38,994 nucleotides of DNA from Flavobacteriaceae bacterium (GCA_016744615.1 JADGEA010000011.1:1-38994); one strand, 5' to 3'. Shown: positions 16,668 to 25,434, counted from the stretch's first letter. The notes: generated by a model not told the origin, from the sequence alone. Program-made: numbers and translations.

Positions 16668-17986
16668 GTTGTGATTTCTATTTTTAATATGTTTTTTGTG
16701 CTTTTTATAATTTTAAATCGTTCATCTTGACGGTGGTTTATTACCCAAACAATATCATTGTTTGAGCAAAGTAACCAAATATTTTCTTTATCTAAAACAG
16801 ACAATTTTTCGTCTTTAAAATACTTACTTAACTTTTTTTTACCTCGCATTCCGAGAGGGTAAAAATAGTCGCCTTTTTCCCATTTTCTTACAGTTAACGG
16901 AAAAGTTAACAAAGATTTATCAATGTAAACGATTTTTCGGCTATGTACCTTTAAGCTTTTAATGATGTTTTGAATTTTTAAGTTTAAGTTTTGAATTTTT
17001 AAGTTGGTATCACTTTCATTAATGATGTAACTATTTAATGGACTTTCAATATTTATTTTATCCAAAATTAAGTACGCTCTATCTTTTACTAAACGGTGTG
17101 TTTTTGAAAAAACTTGTTTTCCAGATTGTGCCTCGAGTAAATTTAAAACATCATCCCATTCGGTAAAACCATAAGTATTTAAGATTTCAAATAAATAAGC
17201 TTTGGGATTGTTTAATGATTTTAAATTTTGAATTTTAAATTTTAAACTCCCCTCCGTTTCAATAGTTATGTCTTTTTTAATTTGATGGATTCGATCTCGA
17301 ATAATTTGTTTGCTACCTTTAAGGTGTTCCATCGTTTTGGTAAAGGATTCTAATAAATTAGGATTTATTTCTTTTAATAAAGGAATAACATCGTGTCGTA
17401 ATTTATTTCGTAAATATTTGGTTTCGCTATTGCTTAAATCTTCTCTCCAAGAAATATTGTTATTATTAGCATAAGTTTCAATTTCTTTTCTGGTAAAAGG
17501 TAAAAGGGGTCTAATAAATTGATTATTTATTGCAGGAATTCCAGTTAAGCCCTCTAGACCAGTACCTCTTGATAAGTTTATTAAAAAAGTTTCTAAATTA
17601 TCATCCGCATGGTGCGCAGTGAGTAAATAATCAAAATGCTGTTTTTTTAGAAGCTCTTCAAACCAAGTATAGCGTAAATCACGAGCCGCCATTTGTATAG
17701 AAATATTGTTTTTTGTAGCATATTCTTTTGTGTCAAATGAGATAATGTGATGAGGTATCTGAAGACTTTTTGCCGTTTGGATCACAAAAGCTTCATCCAG
17801 ATCGGACTCTTTTCCACGTAAGTGAAAATTACAATGTGCTAAAGTGATTTGGTAATCTAATTTGGATAAAAGATCTGTCAATACCATACTATCAATACCA
17901 CCTGAACTTGCCACAAGTAACTTCTTTTCTTTTAGAAAAGAAAAACTCTGCTGCATATGTTCTTTAAACCTGGAAATCAAAAGCAA
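16664..17986 (-). CDS. tilS: tRNA(Ile)-lysidine synthase
   Basis: Converts the wobble cytidine of tRNA-Ile(CAU) to lysidine so that it reads AUA. The 440-residue reading from TTG at 17986 has the PP-loop ATP motif SGGIDS (28-33), the family segments TLAHCNFHLRGKESD and LLTAHHADDNLET, and a C-terminal substrate-binding domain (PLGMRGKKKLSKYFKDEK). The start is uncertain. ATG at 17956 gives 430 residues, but the upstream ISRFKEH segment resembles homologues, and a -7 box at 18007-18014 fits the TTG start. The middle contains low-complexity insertions (LKIQNLNLKIQN near 330-342, LKFKIQNLK near 250) encoded by an AT-rich repeat, in a non-catalytic linker region. Confidence 0.92.
   Translation of the reverse strand: MLLISRFKEHMQQSFSFLKEKKLLVASSGGIDSMVLTDLLSKLDYQITLAHCNFHLRGKESDLDEAFVIQTAKSLQIPHHIISFDTKEYATKNNISIQMAARDLRYTWFEELLKKQHFDYLLTAHHADDNLETFLINLSRGTGLEGLTGIPAINNQFIRPLLPFTRKEIETYANNNNISWREDLSNSETKYLRNKLRHDVIPLLKEINPNLLESFTKTMEHLKGSKQIIRDRIHQIKKDITIETEGSLKFKIQNLKSLNNPKAYLFEILNTYGFTEWDDVLNLLEAQSGKQVFSKTHRLVKDRAYLILDKINIESPLNSYIINESDTNLKIQNLNLKIQNIIKSLKVHSRKIVYIDKSLLTFPLTVRKWEKGDYFYPLGMRGKKKLSKYFKDEKLSVLDKENIWLLCSNNDIVWVINHRQDERFKIIKSTKNILKIEITT
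16968..17005. repeat. Intragenic AT-rich direct repeat in tilS
   Basis: TTTTGAATTTTTAAGTT occurs at 16968-16984 and again at 16989-17005, a 21-base period that keeps the frame and encodes a heptad LKIQNLN. A related sequence (TTTTGAATTTTAA) lies at 17226-17238 in the same gene. Confidence 0.75.
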
Positions 17987-18006
17987 ATAATCTTTTAAAA
18001 TTTTTG

Positions 18007-18014
18007 CAAATATA
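18007..18014 (-). promoter_or_regulatory. -7 box of the tilS-dsbD-DUF3108 operon
   Basis: TATATTTG on the minus strand matches TAnnTTTG. It lies 20 bases upstream of the TTG start of tilS and just past the prc terminator. Confidence 0.55.
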
Positions 18015-18024
18015 TCATTCTTTA

Positions 18025-18062
18025 CATAAAAAAGCCCTTAATAAAAAGATATTAAGGGCTTT
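18025..18062 (-). terminator. Terminator of prc
   Basis: A perfect 13-bp stem (AAAGCCCTTAATA with TATTAAGGGCTTT, 18031-18043 and 18050-18062) with a 6-base loop. On the minus strand it is followed by a T run. It lies 16 bases after the prc stop. Confidence 0.92.
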
Positions 18063-18078
18063 ATATTATTTGCCTTCT

Positions 18079-20310
18079 TTAATTCTTTACTAAAAATTGT
18101 TTTTCAATTTTCAATTCAGAAAGAACTGTCAAAGCTTCTTCAACATAAATATCTTTGCTTAAATTTTTATGCCATATCTCACGTTTTTTAGCTAAAATAG
18201 AATCCTGATCCATCATCGGAATTTCATATGCAGGAGAATTAAAGATCAAATTATTTTTGTATTCAGATATTGCTTCATACTCCTTACTTTCTTCCAGTCT
18301 TTTTTTAAGCTCGCTTTTATAATTCTCATAGCTCAAATTTATCATGGTGTTATCCCTTCCTTCTTTTAACCATCTAGCATTTTTATCTATCAGTTTAAAC
18401 TGAGGATTCACTGCAATTCTTTTTTTACTATCATTTACAACATCATGAAAATTTCCATAAATATGCAACGGTGTGTATTTTGCAGGTTCAATTTTATCCC
18501 ATGGCAATGGGTTTTTTTCATCGCGTTCTCCAATATCCAAATAGGTATAACGATCTGGCATTGCAATATCACTTTCCACTCCTTTTAATTGGGTTGACCC
18601 ACCATTGATTCTATAGAATTTTTGGATGGTCATTTTTAATGCTCCAAGATCTTCAGAGTATTTAAAATAATTATTAAGTGGTAAAACATTTTGTACTGTT
18701 CCTTTTCCAAAAGATTGTTTGCTACCAATAATTACAGCTCTATTATAATCCTGCATAGCTGCAGCAAAAATTTCTGATGCTGAAGCAGATAATTCATTGA
18801 CCAAAACTACCAATGGGCCATTCCATTGAATTTTTTTGTTCTTATCTGATCTAACGTTTGGTTTTTCACCTCTATATTTCACTTGTACAACAGGCCCGTC
18901 CTTTATAAAAAGACCTGCAATTTCAATAGCAGTTTTTAAAGAACCTCCACCGTTACTTCTAAGATCAATTAGTAAGCCCTCAATATTTTCTTCTTTTAAA
19001 CGAGCAATTTCTTGCTCCATATCAGTAGCAGAGTTACGGAAATTCTTTTCATTAAAATCAATATAGAATTTAGGTAAATGAATAATACCAAAAGTTCTGT
19101 TATCTACTTTTACAACACTTGATTTTGCAAAGGTTTCTTCCAGTTCAACTATATCTCTAATAATAGAATAAACTACAATAGAACCGTCAATTTTTTTAAT
19201 GGTCAGCTTAACTTCTGTTCCTTTTTTTCCTTTAATAAATTCAATAGCATCATCTAAACGCATACCTACAATATCAATAGGTGGTTCATCACCCTGCCCT
19301 ACTTTTGTAATAGCGTCACCAACTTCCAACTCTCCGGCTCTCCAGGCAGGTCCACCAGAAATTAATTCAATTACAGTTGTATAATCTCCTTTCTTTTGCA
19401 AACGAGCTCCAATTCCCTCTAATTTTCCGGCCATACTGATATCAAATCTCTTTTTATCTTTAGGAGCAAAATAATTAGTATGCGGATCAAACTGACTAGC
19501 CATTGAATTGATAAAAACTGAAAACCAGTCTGTATCATTTAGATCGGCCATCAGATCATACAGATCGTCCAAACTTTTTTCAGTTGCCTCACGAGACTCT
19601 TTTTCTAATTCAGCAAATGATTTTTTTTCTACATCATTCTTATCGGTATCCTTTAAATCATTTTTATTAACTTTTTGCAGCACTTCGCCATTAACCATTT
19701 CATGATCTTTCTCTTTAGCCTTTTTTGCCTTATCCATAGATTCCTGAGTCTCTATCTTATCATACAATCGGGTAAGTGTGCTAACTTTCAATTGTTGTTG
19801 CCAGTTCTGAATAAGTTCTGCTTGGGTTTTAGAAAACGATTTCTTTTCATAATCAAGATCAAAAGAGTCGTCTTTGCTAAAATCAAAAGGTGTTTTTAAA
19901 ACTTCTCTATAATATGCTTTTGATTCATCAATCCTGATTTTAAATCGTTCATAAACTAGGTTATAAAAACTTAGATCTTCCTTTTTAATTTGATCATCAA
20001 TCAAATACTTGTATGTAGAAAACTCATCTATATCACTTTGTAAAAAGAATCGCTTATACGGATCAAGACTACTTATAAAATCCTCATAAAGATTTTTAGA
20101 AAATTCATCATCAATTTGATGAGGCTGATAATGACCTTGTTTTAAAGCATATCTTATCAATCCTACTAAGATCTTATCCTTTTCAGGATCTGGTTGATTG
20201 GATATTTGAAAACTAAATAGTAATCCTGTTAAAATGATTATTGGGATAATTATTTTATATTTTCTTTTCATGAAAAGGGTTATTTTATCTATTATTTTTT
20301 TTTCTTGCAT
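18079..20310 (-). CDS. prc: Carboxy-terminal (tail-specific) processing protease
   Basis: A periplasmic S41 serine protease that trims or degrades proteins from the C-terminus. The 743-residue protein has an N-terminal membrane anchor or signal (about 18-36), a helical tail-binding domain with a highly charged insertion (190-245), a PDZ domain (about 296-390, GPAWRAGELEVGD), and the catalytic core. The serine is in SASASEIFAAAMQDY (Ser510, by comparison with E. coli Prc) and the lysine in FGKGTVQ (Lys536). A C-terminal DUF3340-like region follows. ATG at 20310 is used; ATG at 20271 (MKRKYK) would give a more usual signal peptide and is equally possible. It is a single gene with a strong terminator, divergent from surE. 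Confidence 0.93.
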   Translation of the reverse strand: MQEKKIIDKITLFMKRKYKIIIPIIILTGLLFSFQISNQPDPEKDKILVGLIRYALKQGHYQPHQIDDEFSKNLYEDFISSLDPYKRFFLQSDIDEFSTYKYLIDDQIKKEDLSFYNLVYERFKIRIDESKAYYREVLKTPFDFSKDDSFDLDYEKKSFSKTQAELIQNWQQQLKVSTLTRLYDKIETQESMDKAKKAKEKDHEMVNGEVLQKVNKNDLKDTDKNDVEKKSFAELEKESREATEKSLDDLYDLMADLNDTDWFSVFINSMASQFDPHTNYFAPKDKKRFDISMAGKLEGIGARLQKKGDYTTVIELISGGPAWRAGELEVGDAITKVGQGDEPPIDIVGMRLDDAIEFIKGKKGTEVKLTIKKIDGSIVVYSIIRDIVELEETFAKSSVVKVDNRTFGIIHLPKFYIDFNEKNFRNSATDMEQEIARLKEENIEGLLIDLRSNGGGSLKTAIEIAGLFIKDGPVVQVKYRGEKPNVRSDKNKKIQWNGPLVVLVNELSASASEIFAAAMQDYNRAVIIGSKQSFGKGTVQNVLPLNNYFKYSEDLGALKMTIQKFYRINGGSTQLKGVESDIAMPDRYTYLDIGERDEKNPLPWDKIEPAKYTPLHIYGNFHDVVNDSKKRIAVNPQFKLIDKNARWLKEGRDNTMINLSYENYKSELKKRLEESKEYEAISEYKNNLIFNSPAYEIPMMDQDSILAKKREIWHKNLSKDIYVEEALTVLSELKIEKQFLVKN

Positions 20311-20445
20311 CTTTAAAATATCGATTCAATTCTGATAAAAAATGGTTGAATTTACAATAATATACAATAATATATTATTTTTCTCATAATTAAATGTTAA
20401 AGACAAAATAATCATTAGAATACTAATATCTTATAAAAATAAATC

Positions 20446-20566
20446 CCGCATGTTAAATATACTAGCCTGCTTAACTTAATTTTGGCATAAGCTGCGGAAT
20501 TAGTTTAACTTACATTTTTGAGTTTGTTTAAAAAACTCCTCAAAATTGAATTTCACTAATAAAATA
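20446..20566 (+). repeat. Structured repeat element, copy A (upstream of surE)
   Basis: Between prc and surE. CCGCA (20446-20450) pairs with TGCGG (20493-20497), with a nested GCTTA/TAAGC pair inside. Next comes ATTAGTTTAACT, a central hairpin (GAGTTT with AAACTC), and TTTCACTAATAAAATA ending at 20566. The 73 bases 20494-20566 align without gaps to 28927-28999 (51 identical by my count). Boxes matching TAnnTTTG lie both before (20477-20484) and after (20570-20577) this part. The rest of the 284-base gap is featureless AT-rich DNA. Confidence 0.65.
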
Positions 20567-20577
20567 CTTTAAATTTG
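20546..20577 (+). promoter_or_regulatory. Promoter of the surE-lpxB operon
   Basis: TTG at 20546-20548 and TAAATTTG at 20570-20577 are 21 bases apart, the standard Bacteroidota spacing. The ATG of surE is 17 bases after the -7 box. The -33 box lies inside the 3' arm of repeat element A. Confidence 0.6.
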
Positions 20578-20594
20578 TTTCAAATTATCATAAA

Positions 20595-21365
20595 ATGCAA
20601 AAAAGACCTTTAATTTTAGTAACCAATGACGATGGTATTACGGCGCCCGGAATTAGGACATTAATTTCCGTAATGAACGAAATTGGTGATGTTGTTGTTA
20701 TAGCACCTGACAGTCCGCAAAGCGGAATGGGTCATGCTATAACTTTAGATTCAACGATTTATTGTGATGCCGTATCAATTGATGACGGAGAACAATTGGA
20801 ATATAGATGTTCAGGAACCCCTGCCGATTGCGTAAAAATGGCAATAAGTGAGGTGCTAAACAGAAAACCCGATCTATGTGTCTCGGGAATTAATCACGGA
20901 GCAAATTCATCCATCAATGTACTTTATTCAGGCACGATGAGTGCAGCTATTGAAGCAGGAATTGAAGGGATTCCGGCAATTGGATTTTCAGTTCTTGATT
21001 ATTCTTGGCATGCTAATTTCAAAGGAATTGAAAAATTTATTAAAAAAATAGTTTTGGAAGTTCTACAAAATGGTTTACCCGATGGTGTAGTTTTAAATGT
21101 AAATTTCCCAAAAACTAAAGAGAATAATTTCAAAGGAATAAAAATTTGTCGTCAGGCACGTGCCAACTGGAAAGAAGAATTTGATAAAAGAACCAATCCA
21201 CAAGGGAAAGAGTATTATTGGCTTACCGGTAAATTTATCAATTTAGATAATGGTGAAGATACAGATGTTTGGGCATTAGAAAATGGTTATATTTCTCTGG
21301 TGCCAACACATTTTGATCTGACAGCTCATCATTTTATTCAAAAATTAAATAATTGGGATCTATGA
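20595..21365 (+). CDS. surE: 5'/3'-nucleotidase SurE
   Basis: A metal-dependent cytoplasmic phosphatase acting on nucleoside monophosphates. The 256-residue protein has the SurE metal site: NDDG (Asp12, Asp13), Ser43 in APDSPQSGMGHAIT, and Asn100 in SGINHGANSS, with the CSGTPADCV segment between. Length and start fit the family. It leads a plus-strand operon; the next ATG overlaps its stop (ATGATG at 21362). Its placement upstream of lpxB is usual in flavobacteria. Confidence 0.96.
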   Translation: MQKRPLILVTNDDGITAPGIRTLISVMNEIGDVVVIAPDSPQSGMGHAITLDSTIYCDAVSIDDGEQLEYRCSGTPADCVKMAISEVLNRKPDLCVSGINHGANSSINVLYSGTMSAAIEAGIEGIPAIGFSVLDYSWHANFKGIEKFIKKIVLEVLQNGLPDGVVLNVNFPKTKENNFKGIKICRQARANWKEEFDKRTNPQGKEYYWLTGKFINLDNGEDTDVWALENGYISLVPTHFDLTAHHFIQKLNNWDL

Positions 21366-21643
21366 TGAAAAAAGAAATACTTATTGGCTTTTTAGTGGCT
21401 GTTATTGCAACTTTATTCGGTTTTTTTATTTATGTAGAATTTATTTTAAATTATGAGTTTAGCGAAGCTATAAAAATAATAAATGAAGAAAATTTATGGG
21501 GAAAAATAATTGGTCTTTCAGCCATGCCCAATATATTGGTATTCTTTTTATTTTTAAAAAAGAAACAAGATTACAGAGCAAGAGGTGTTTTATTAGAAAT
21601 ATTTATACTTGCCTTTCTTATTTTACTCTCTATGTTTATTTAG
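21362..21643 (+). CDS. Small three-helix membrane protein
   Basis: A 93-residue protein whose ATG overlaps the surE stop. Three hydrophobic helices lie at about residues 5-25, 50-65 and 75-92, with a charged KKKQDYRARG loop before the last. No known domain is recognised. Its position between surE and lpxB, its tight coupling to surE and the overlap with the lpxB upstream region suggest a conserved envelope-related role, but this is inference from context. Confidence 0.75.
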   Translation: MMKKEILIGFLVAVIATLFGFFIYVEFILNYEFSEAIKIINEENLWGKIIGLSAMPNILVFFLFLKKKQDYRARGVLLEIFILAFLILLSMFI

Positions 21644-21668
21644 AAGAAATCATCAAAAAATAAAAAAA

Positions 21669-22787
21669 TTGAAATATTATATCATAGCAGGTGAAGCATC
21701 CGGCGACTTACACGCCTCTAATTTAATGAAAGCACTTTTGCAACAGGATAAGCATTCCAAATTTAGATTTTGGGGTGGTGATCTAATGTCTCAAATTGGT
21801 GGAAATAAGAACCTGGTAAAACATTATCGCGATCTTGCTTTTATGGGTTTTGCAGAGGTAATTATGAATTTACCTACCATTTTAGGCAATATTAAGTTCT
21901 GCAAAAAAGATATTTTAGATTTTAAACCAGATGTTTTGATTCTTATAGATTATCCTGGTTTTAATATGCGAATTGCCGAATTTGCCAAAAAAAATAATAT
22001 ACAAGTCCATTATTATATTTCCCCCCAAATATGGGCATGGAAAGAAAACAGGATCAAAAAAATAAAACGTGATGTAGATCAAATGTATGTGATCTTACCG
22101 TTTGAAAAGGATTTTTATGAAAAGAAGCACAATTACCCGGTTCATTTTGTTGGTCATCCTTTGTTAGATGCTATTGCAGATAGAAAACAGGTGAATCCCG
22201 AGCAATTCCGTAAAGAAAATAATCTAAACGAAAAACCAATCATTGCATTATTACCAGGCAGCAGAAAACAAGAGATCAAAAAGATGCTTTCTATTATGTT
22301 AAAAATGGTAGATAAATTTAATGATCATCAATTTGTTATTGCTGGAGCTCCTAGTCAGGATCTGGGTTTTTACAAACAATTTATCAAAAGTGAGAATATT
22401 TCGATTGTTGAAAACAAAACCTACGACTTATTATCACTTGCCAATGCGGCATTGGTAACATCAGGAACTGCAACATTAGAAGCAGCACTTTTTAAAGTAC
22501 CCGAAGTAGTTTGTTATAAGGGTAATACCATTTCTTATCAAATTGGTAAACGATTGGTAAAAAATATCAAATATATTTCTTTAGTGAATTTGATTTTAGA
22601 TAAAGAATCTGTTACCGAATTGATCCAGAATGATTTTAATACAAAGAGTTTAGAAAATGAACTTTTTAAAATATTAGATCATAAATATCGAAAGAAAATA
22701 TTTGCAGATTATTACGAATTAGAGCAAAAATTAGGCGGAAAAGGGGCAAGTGAAAATACCGCAGCATTAATCATCAAAAATTCATAA
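21669..22787 (+). CDS. lpxB: Lipid-A-disaccharide synthase
   Basis: Joins UDP-diacylglucosamine and lipid X to form the lipid A disaccharide at the inner face of the inner membrane. I place the start at TTG 21669, which gives 372 residues and the standard opening MKYYIIAGEASGDLHASNL. The longer open frame from 21609 would overlap the upstream gene. Family features: GEASGDLH near residues 8-15, FMGFAEV, LIDYPGFNMR, SPQIWAWKENRIK, FVGHPLLD, ALLPGSRKQEI and the C-terminal SGTATLEAAL. All are intact. A weak-looking TTG start may limit expression. Confidence 0.95.
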   Translation: MKYYIIAGEASGDLHASNLMKALLQQDKHSKFRFWGGDLMSQIGGNKNLVKHYRDLAFMGFAEVIMNLPTILGNIKFCKKDILDFKPDVLILIDYPGFNMRIAEFAKKNNIQVHYYISPQIWAWKENRIKKIKRDVDQMYVILPFEKDFYEKKHNYPVHFVGHPLLDAIADRKQVNPEQFRKENNLNEKPIIALLPGSRKQEIKKMLSIMLKMVDKFNDHQFVIAGAPSQDLGFYKQFIKSENISIVENKTYDLLSLANAALVTSGTATLEAALFKVPEVVCYKGNTISYQIGKRLVKNIKYISLVNLILDKESVTELIQNDFNTKSLENELFKILDHKYRKKIFADYYELEQKLGGKGASENTAALIIKNS

Positions 22788-22788
22788 A

Positions 22789-23703
22789 ATGACAGCAATA
22801 AGAAAATATAAATTGTTTATTTATACGATTTTAGCAGTGTTTTTATTAGCATTTGCAAAACCTGAAACTACCATTAATTTAACGCAACTAAAGAAGAGTA
22901 TTGAATATAAATTCAAACAAATAGATGGTGATTTTGCACTTGCATTTGTTAACTTATCGGATTCCACACAGAAAATTATGATCAATGCAGGAGAAACCTT
23001 TCATGCTGCTAGCACCATGAAAACTCCGGTGATGATTGAAATTTACAATCAGTCTGCACAAGGAAAATTCAAATTATCTGATTCTATTTTGGTAAAAAAT
23101 GAGTTCAAAAGTATTGTTGATGGGAGCAATTATACAATGGATATTGGTGAAGACAGTGGGGATACTTTATATAAAAAAATCGGACAAAAAGTTACCATAT
23201 ATGATTTGATGTATGAGATGATTACCGTAAGCAGTAATCTTGCAACCAATATTTTAATAGAATTAGTAAATGCGAAAAAAGTAACTGCTAGCATGGGAAA
23301 ATTGGGAGCAAAAGATATCCAGATCTTAAGAGGTGTTGAAGATATCAAAGCTTATGATCTGGGTTTGAATAACACAACTACTGCCAAAGATCTAATGATC
23401 ATTATGAAGACAATTGCTACAAATAAAGCAGGAAATAAAAAAAATTGTGATGAGATAATCTCTATTTTAAAAAATCAGAAATTCAATGATATAATTCCGA
23501 AATATTTACCAAAAAATGTAAAAGTTGCTCATAAAACAGGATCTATAACCGGAGTTCATCATGATTCAGGAATTGTTTATTTACCTAACGGAAAATCTTA
23601 TGTTCTTGTAATTCTATCCAAAAATTTAAAGAATTTTGACAAGGCAACAGATGAAATGGCGAAGGTTTCTAAAGATATTTTTGATTTTATGATGCAAATT
23701 TGA
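22789..23703 (+). CDS. Class A beta-lactamase-like serine hydrolase
   Basis: A 304-residue protein with an N-terminal signal or anchor (residues 8-24) and the class A fold motifs: Ser75-Thr-Met-Lys78, Ser148-Ser-Asn150 and Lys249-Thr-Gly251. In the omega-loop region the usual Glu166 general base, four residues before the conserved Asn (Asn194), appears to be Asp190 (AYDLGLNN). Periplasmic peptidoglycan hydrolase or weak beta-lactamase are both possible. Given the Asp and its fixed place after lpxB in a housekeeping operon, I favour an envelope enzyme over an acquired resistance gene. The ATG follows the lpxB stop by one base. Confidence 0.85.
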   Translation: MTAIRKYKLFIYTILAVFLLAFAKPETTINLTQLKKSIEYKFKQIDGDFALAFVNLSDSTQKIMINAGETFHAASTMKTPVMIEIYNQSAQGKFKLSDSILVKNEFKSIVDGSNYTMDIGEDSGDTLYKKIGQKVTIYDLMYEMITVSSNLATNILIELVNAKKVTASMGKLGAKDIQILRGVEDIKAYDLGLNNTTTAKDLMIIMKTIATNKAGNKKNCDEIISILKNQKFNDIIPKYLPKNVKVAHKTGSITGVHHDSGIVYLPNGKSYVLVILSKNLKNFDKATDEMAKVSKDIFDFMMQI

Positions 23704-23740
23704 GCTACAGATAATGAATAATATCAAATTGTAAAAAAAC

Positions 23741-24142
23741 ATGAAAAAGATTCTTTCTGAATACAAGGTTGGTATTGGTGATATCAATTACGGTGGGCAT
23801 ATGGGTAATGATAAAGCATTACAAGTTTTCCATGATGCACGAATTAACTTTTTAAAAGAATTAGGATACACTGAATTAAATATGGGTAATGGCGTCGCTG
23901 TTATTATTGTAGAAGCAAATGTTAAGTACAAACAAGAAATCTTTCTGCATGACATTTTAGAAACAGACGTCTGGGTTTCTAAAATAGACAGGCTAAAATG
24001 GACAATTTCATACAACACAAAAAGAAAAAATGATAGTAAAACAGTTTTAACAGGTTCAACTGTAATGTTTTGTTATGATTATCATCTTAAAAAAATCACC
24101 AAAATACCAGAAGATTTTTTAGCAAAAGTAAGTGATAGCTAG
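23741..24142 (+). CDS. Hotdog-fold acyl-CoA thioesterase
   Basis: A 133-residue protein of the 4-hydroxybenzoyl-CoA thioesterase (4HBT/FadM-like) type. The N-terminal VGIGDINYGGHMGNDKALQVFHDARINFL is the characteristic strand-plus-hotdog-helix, followed by VEANVKYKQEIFLHDILETDVWV and a final beta strand. The catalytic Asp of the family corresponds to the DIN region. The substrate is unknown. It lies 37 bases after the serine hydrolase and closes the operon. Confidence 0.88.
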   Translation: MKKILSEYKVGIGDINYGGHMGNDKALQVFHDARINFLKELGYTELNMGNGVAVIIVEANVKYKQEIFLHDILETDVWVSKIDRLKWTISYNTKRKNDSKTVLTGSTVMFCYDYHLKKITKIPEDFLAKVSDS

Positions 24143-24246
24143 TGTTAAATCACGTGAAGTTTATCATAAAAGTGAAGTTTATTTTAGATGAGAATATGTA
24201 TTGAATAGCCTAAAATAGAGACTTTTAGAAGCAAGGAGAATAATAT

Positions 24247-24293
24247 AGTTAATGGGTGAATATTTTCACAAAGGTTATATTCACCCACTAATT
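24247..24293. terminator. Possible bidirectional terminator
   Basis: Sixteen-base arms (24247-24262 and 24278-24293) pair at 14 positions plus one G-T wobble, with GGGTGAATA/TATTCACCC as the core and a 15-base loop. It sits between convergent genes, 105 bases after the thioesterase and 13 bases after the DUF302-like gene. There is no clear T run on either strand, so the role is uncertain. Confidence 0.45.
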
Positions 24294-24306
24294 ATCAAAC
24301 GAATTA

Positions 24307-25200
24307 TTATTTACACAAAGCTTCTAAAGTATCTTCTATTTCACCAGGAGTACTCATGATCTTCATAAAAGTACCCATGGTTAATTCTGGCCAGTGTAAA
24401 GCCAAACGATAACGACCATGTAATATGGTAGCCGTTTTACCTTGCAAAATTATTTCATATGGCATAGCTGCTAAATGACTATCGTCAATAATTGGTAAAA
24501 ATTTACCTTCTCCGGTTGCGGTATCTAACAAACCAACGCCATAAACAGCAACTTGATCTCCATTAAATTTTAATTTATAAACAAGTTTAGTCTTTCCCTT
24601 TTTTGCAGAAAGATTCTTTTCAATGGTACTAACACCTTCTTCAAATGAATTAAATTCTTTCAATTCAACTGGATCAGAAAAATAAGGCATCATCATTTTA
24701 TAATGATATTTGTGCAGATCTTTTGCAGATAAAGCTCCTCCAAAACCTTTATTATCATTACCCAATGCTGATAAAGCAGATTTTACATCAGTATTTACTT
24801 TTTGTAAAACAGTTTGATGTTTACTGTAATTATCACCCAAATAAGCATTAAAAAGGTATGTAGGGTTCAAATAACTAATGGTAGTTTTTGAACCGCTAAC
24901 TTTTAACCCAACTTTTAAAGCAGCAGCCAACGCACCACGATCTTTTACTTTTAAAACCGTTGTTTGTAAATCTTTTCGGGAGTAAACAATAACTTTTAAA
25001 TTTTTATTGTTTTCAACATTGTATTCACCAATAATATCAAATCCTTTATCCGTTAAAGCAGATTTCACCTTTGTGGCTGTTTGATCCATATTAGTGTCCA
25101 CATCTCCTACTTTTATATATGGAGACAGATTTTGTGCTTTTACCGAATTAAATCCAACAAAAAACATTGAAATGAGTAATAAAGAAATTAATTTTTTCAT
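24307..25200 (-). CDS. DUF302-like exported protein
   Basis: A 297-residue protein with a signal peptide (ends VKAQ at residue 23). The N-terminal half resembles DUF302: KVKSALTDKGFDIIGEYNVENNKNLKVIVYSRKDL, then a predicted helix rich in Ala, Leu and Lys. The C-terminal half contains conserved-looking KYHYKMMMPYFSDPVEL and ALHWPELTMGTFMKIMSTPGEIEDTL segments. Function is unknown. A -7 box 25 bases upstream supports its own promoter, and repeat element C lies upstream of that. Confidence 0.7.
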   Translation of the reverse strand: MKKLISLLLISMFFVGFNSVKAQNLSPYIKVGDVDTNMDQTATKVKSALTDKGFDIIGEYNVENNKNLKVIVYSRKDLQTTVLKVKDRGALAAALKVGLKVSGSKTTISYLNPTYLFNAYLGDNYSKHQTVLQKVNTDVKSALSALGNDNKGFGGALSAKDLHKYHYKMMMPYFSDPVELKEFNSFEEGVSTIEKNLSAKKGKTKLVYKLKFNGDQVAVYGVGLLDTATGEGKFLPIIDDSHLAAMPYEIILQGKTATILHGRYRLALHWPELTMGTFMKIMSTPGEIEDTLEALCK

Positions 25201-25225
25201 AATTGTTAAGCATTTATATTTTGCT

Positions 25226-25233
25226 CAAAAATA
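25226..25233 (-). promoter_or_regulatory. -7 box of the DUF302-like gene
   Basis: TATTTTTG on the minus strand matches TAnnTTTG, 25 bases upstream of the ATG. No clear -33 TTG was seen. Confidence 0.5.
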
Positions 25234-25260
25234 CAGGGAATAATATATTAAAAACCTAAC

Positions 25261-25340
25261 TTTTATCATGTTAATGAGACTCAAATTTTAAAAAACTTAA
25301 AATTTACTAGTCGAATTAATCCCGCTTTTTTTAGCGGGAT
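25261..25340 (-). repeat. Structured repeat element, copy C (upstream of DUF302-like gene)
   Basis: Read on the minus strand: ATCCCGC/GCGGGAT hairpin, then TTAATTCGACT, a 9-bp central hairpin (AAATTTTAA with TTAAAATTT, 5-base loop), and AGTCTCATTAA. The outer arms pair except for a TC/TC internal loop. The first 40 bases match copy B (28915 on) closely. It also lies just after the MATE gene, so the first hairpin could act as that gene's terminator, but no T run follows. Confidence 0.6.
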
Positions 25341-25434
25341 CTCACACTAAAAGATTCCTTTAATTTTAATCACATAGATAATCAATAAGTAGATTTAACT
25401 CCTCTTTTTTAGAGAGATCTTATAATTACAAAAT

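Noticed and set aside
22789-23703. Acquired beta-lactamase resistance gene
   Set aside because: Composition matches neighbours, it is embedded in the lpxB operon, no mobile element is near, and the omega-loop base appears to be Asp.
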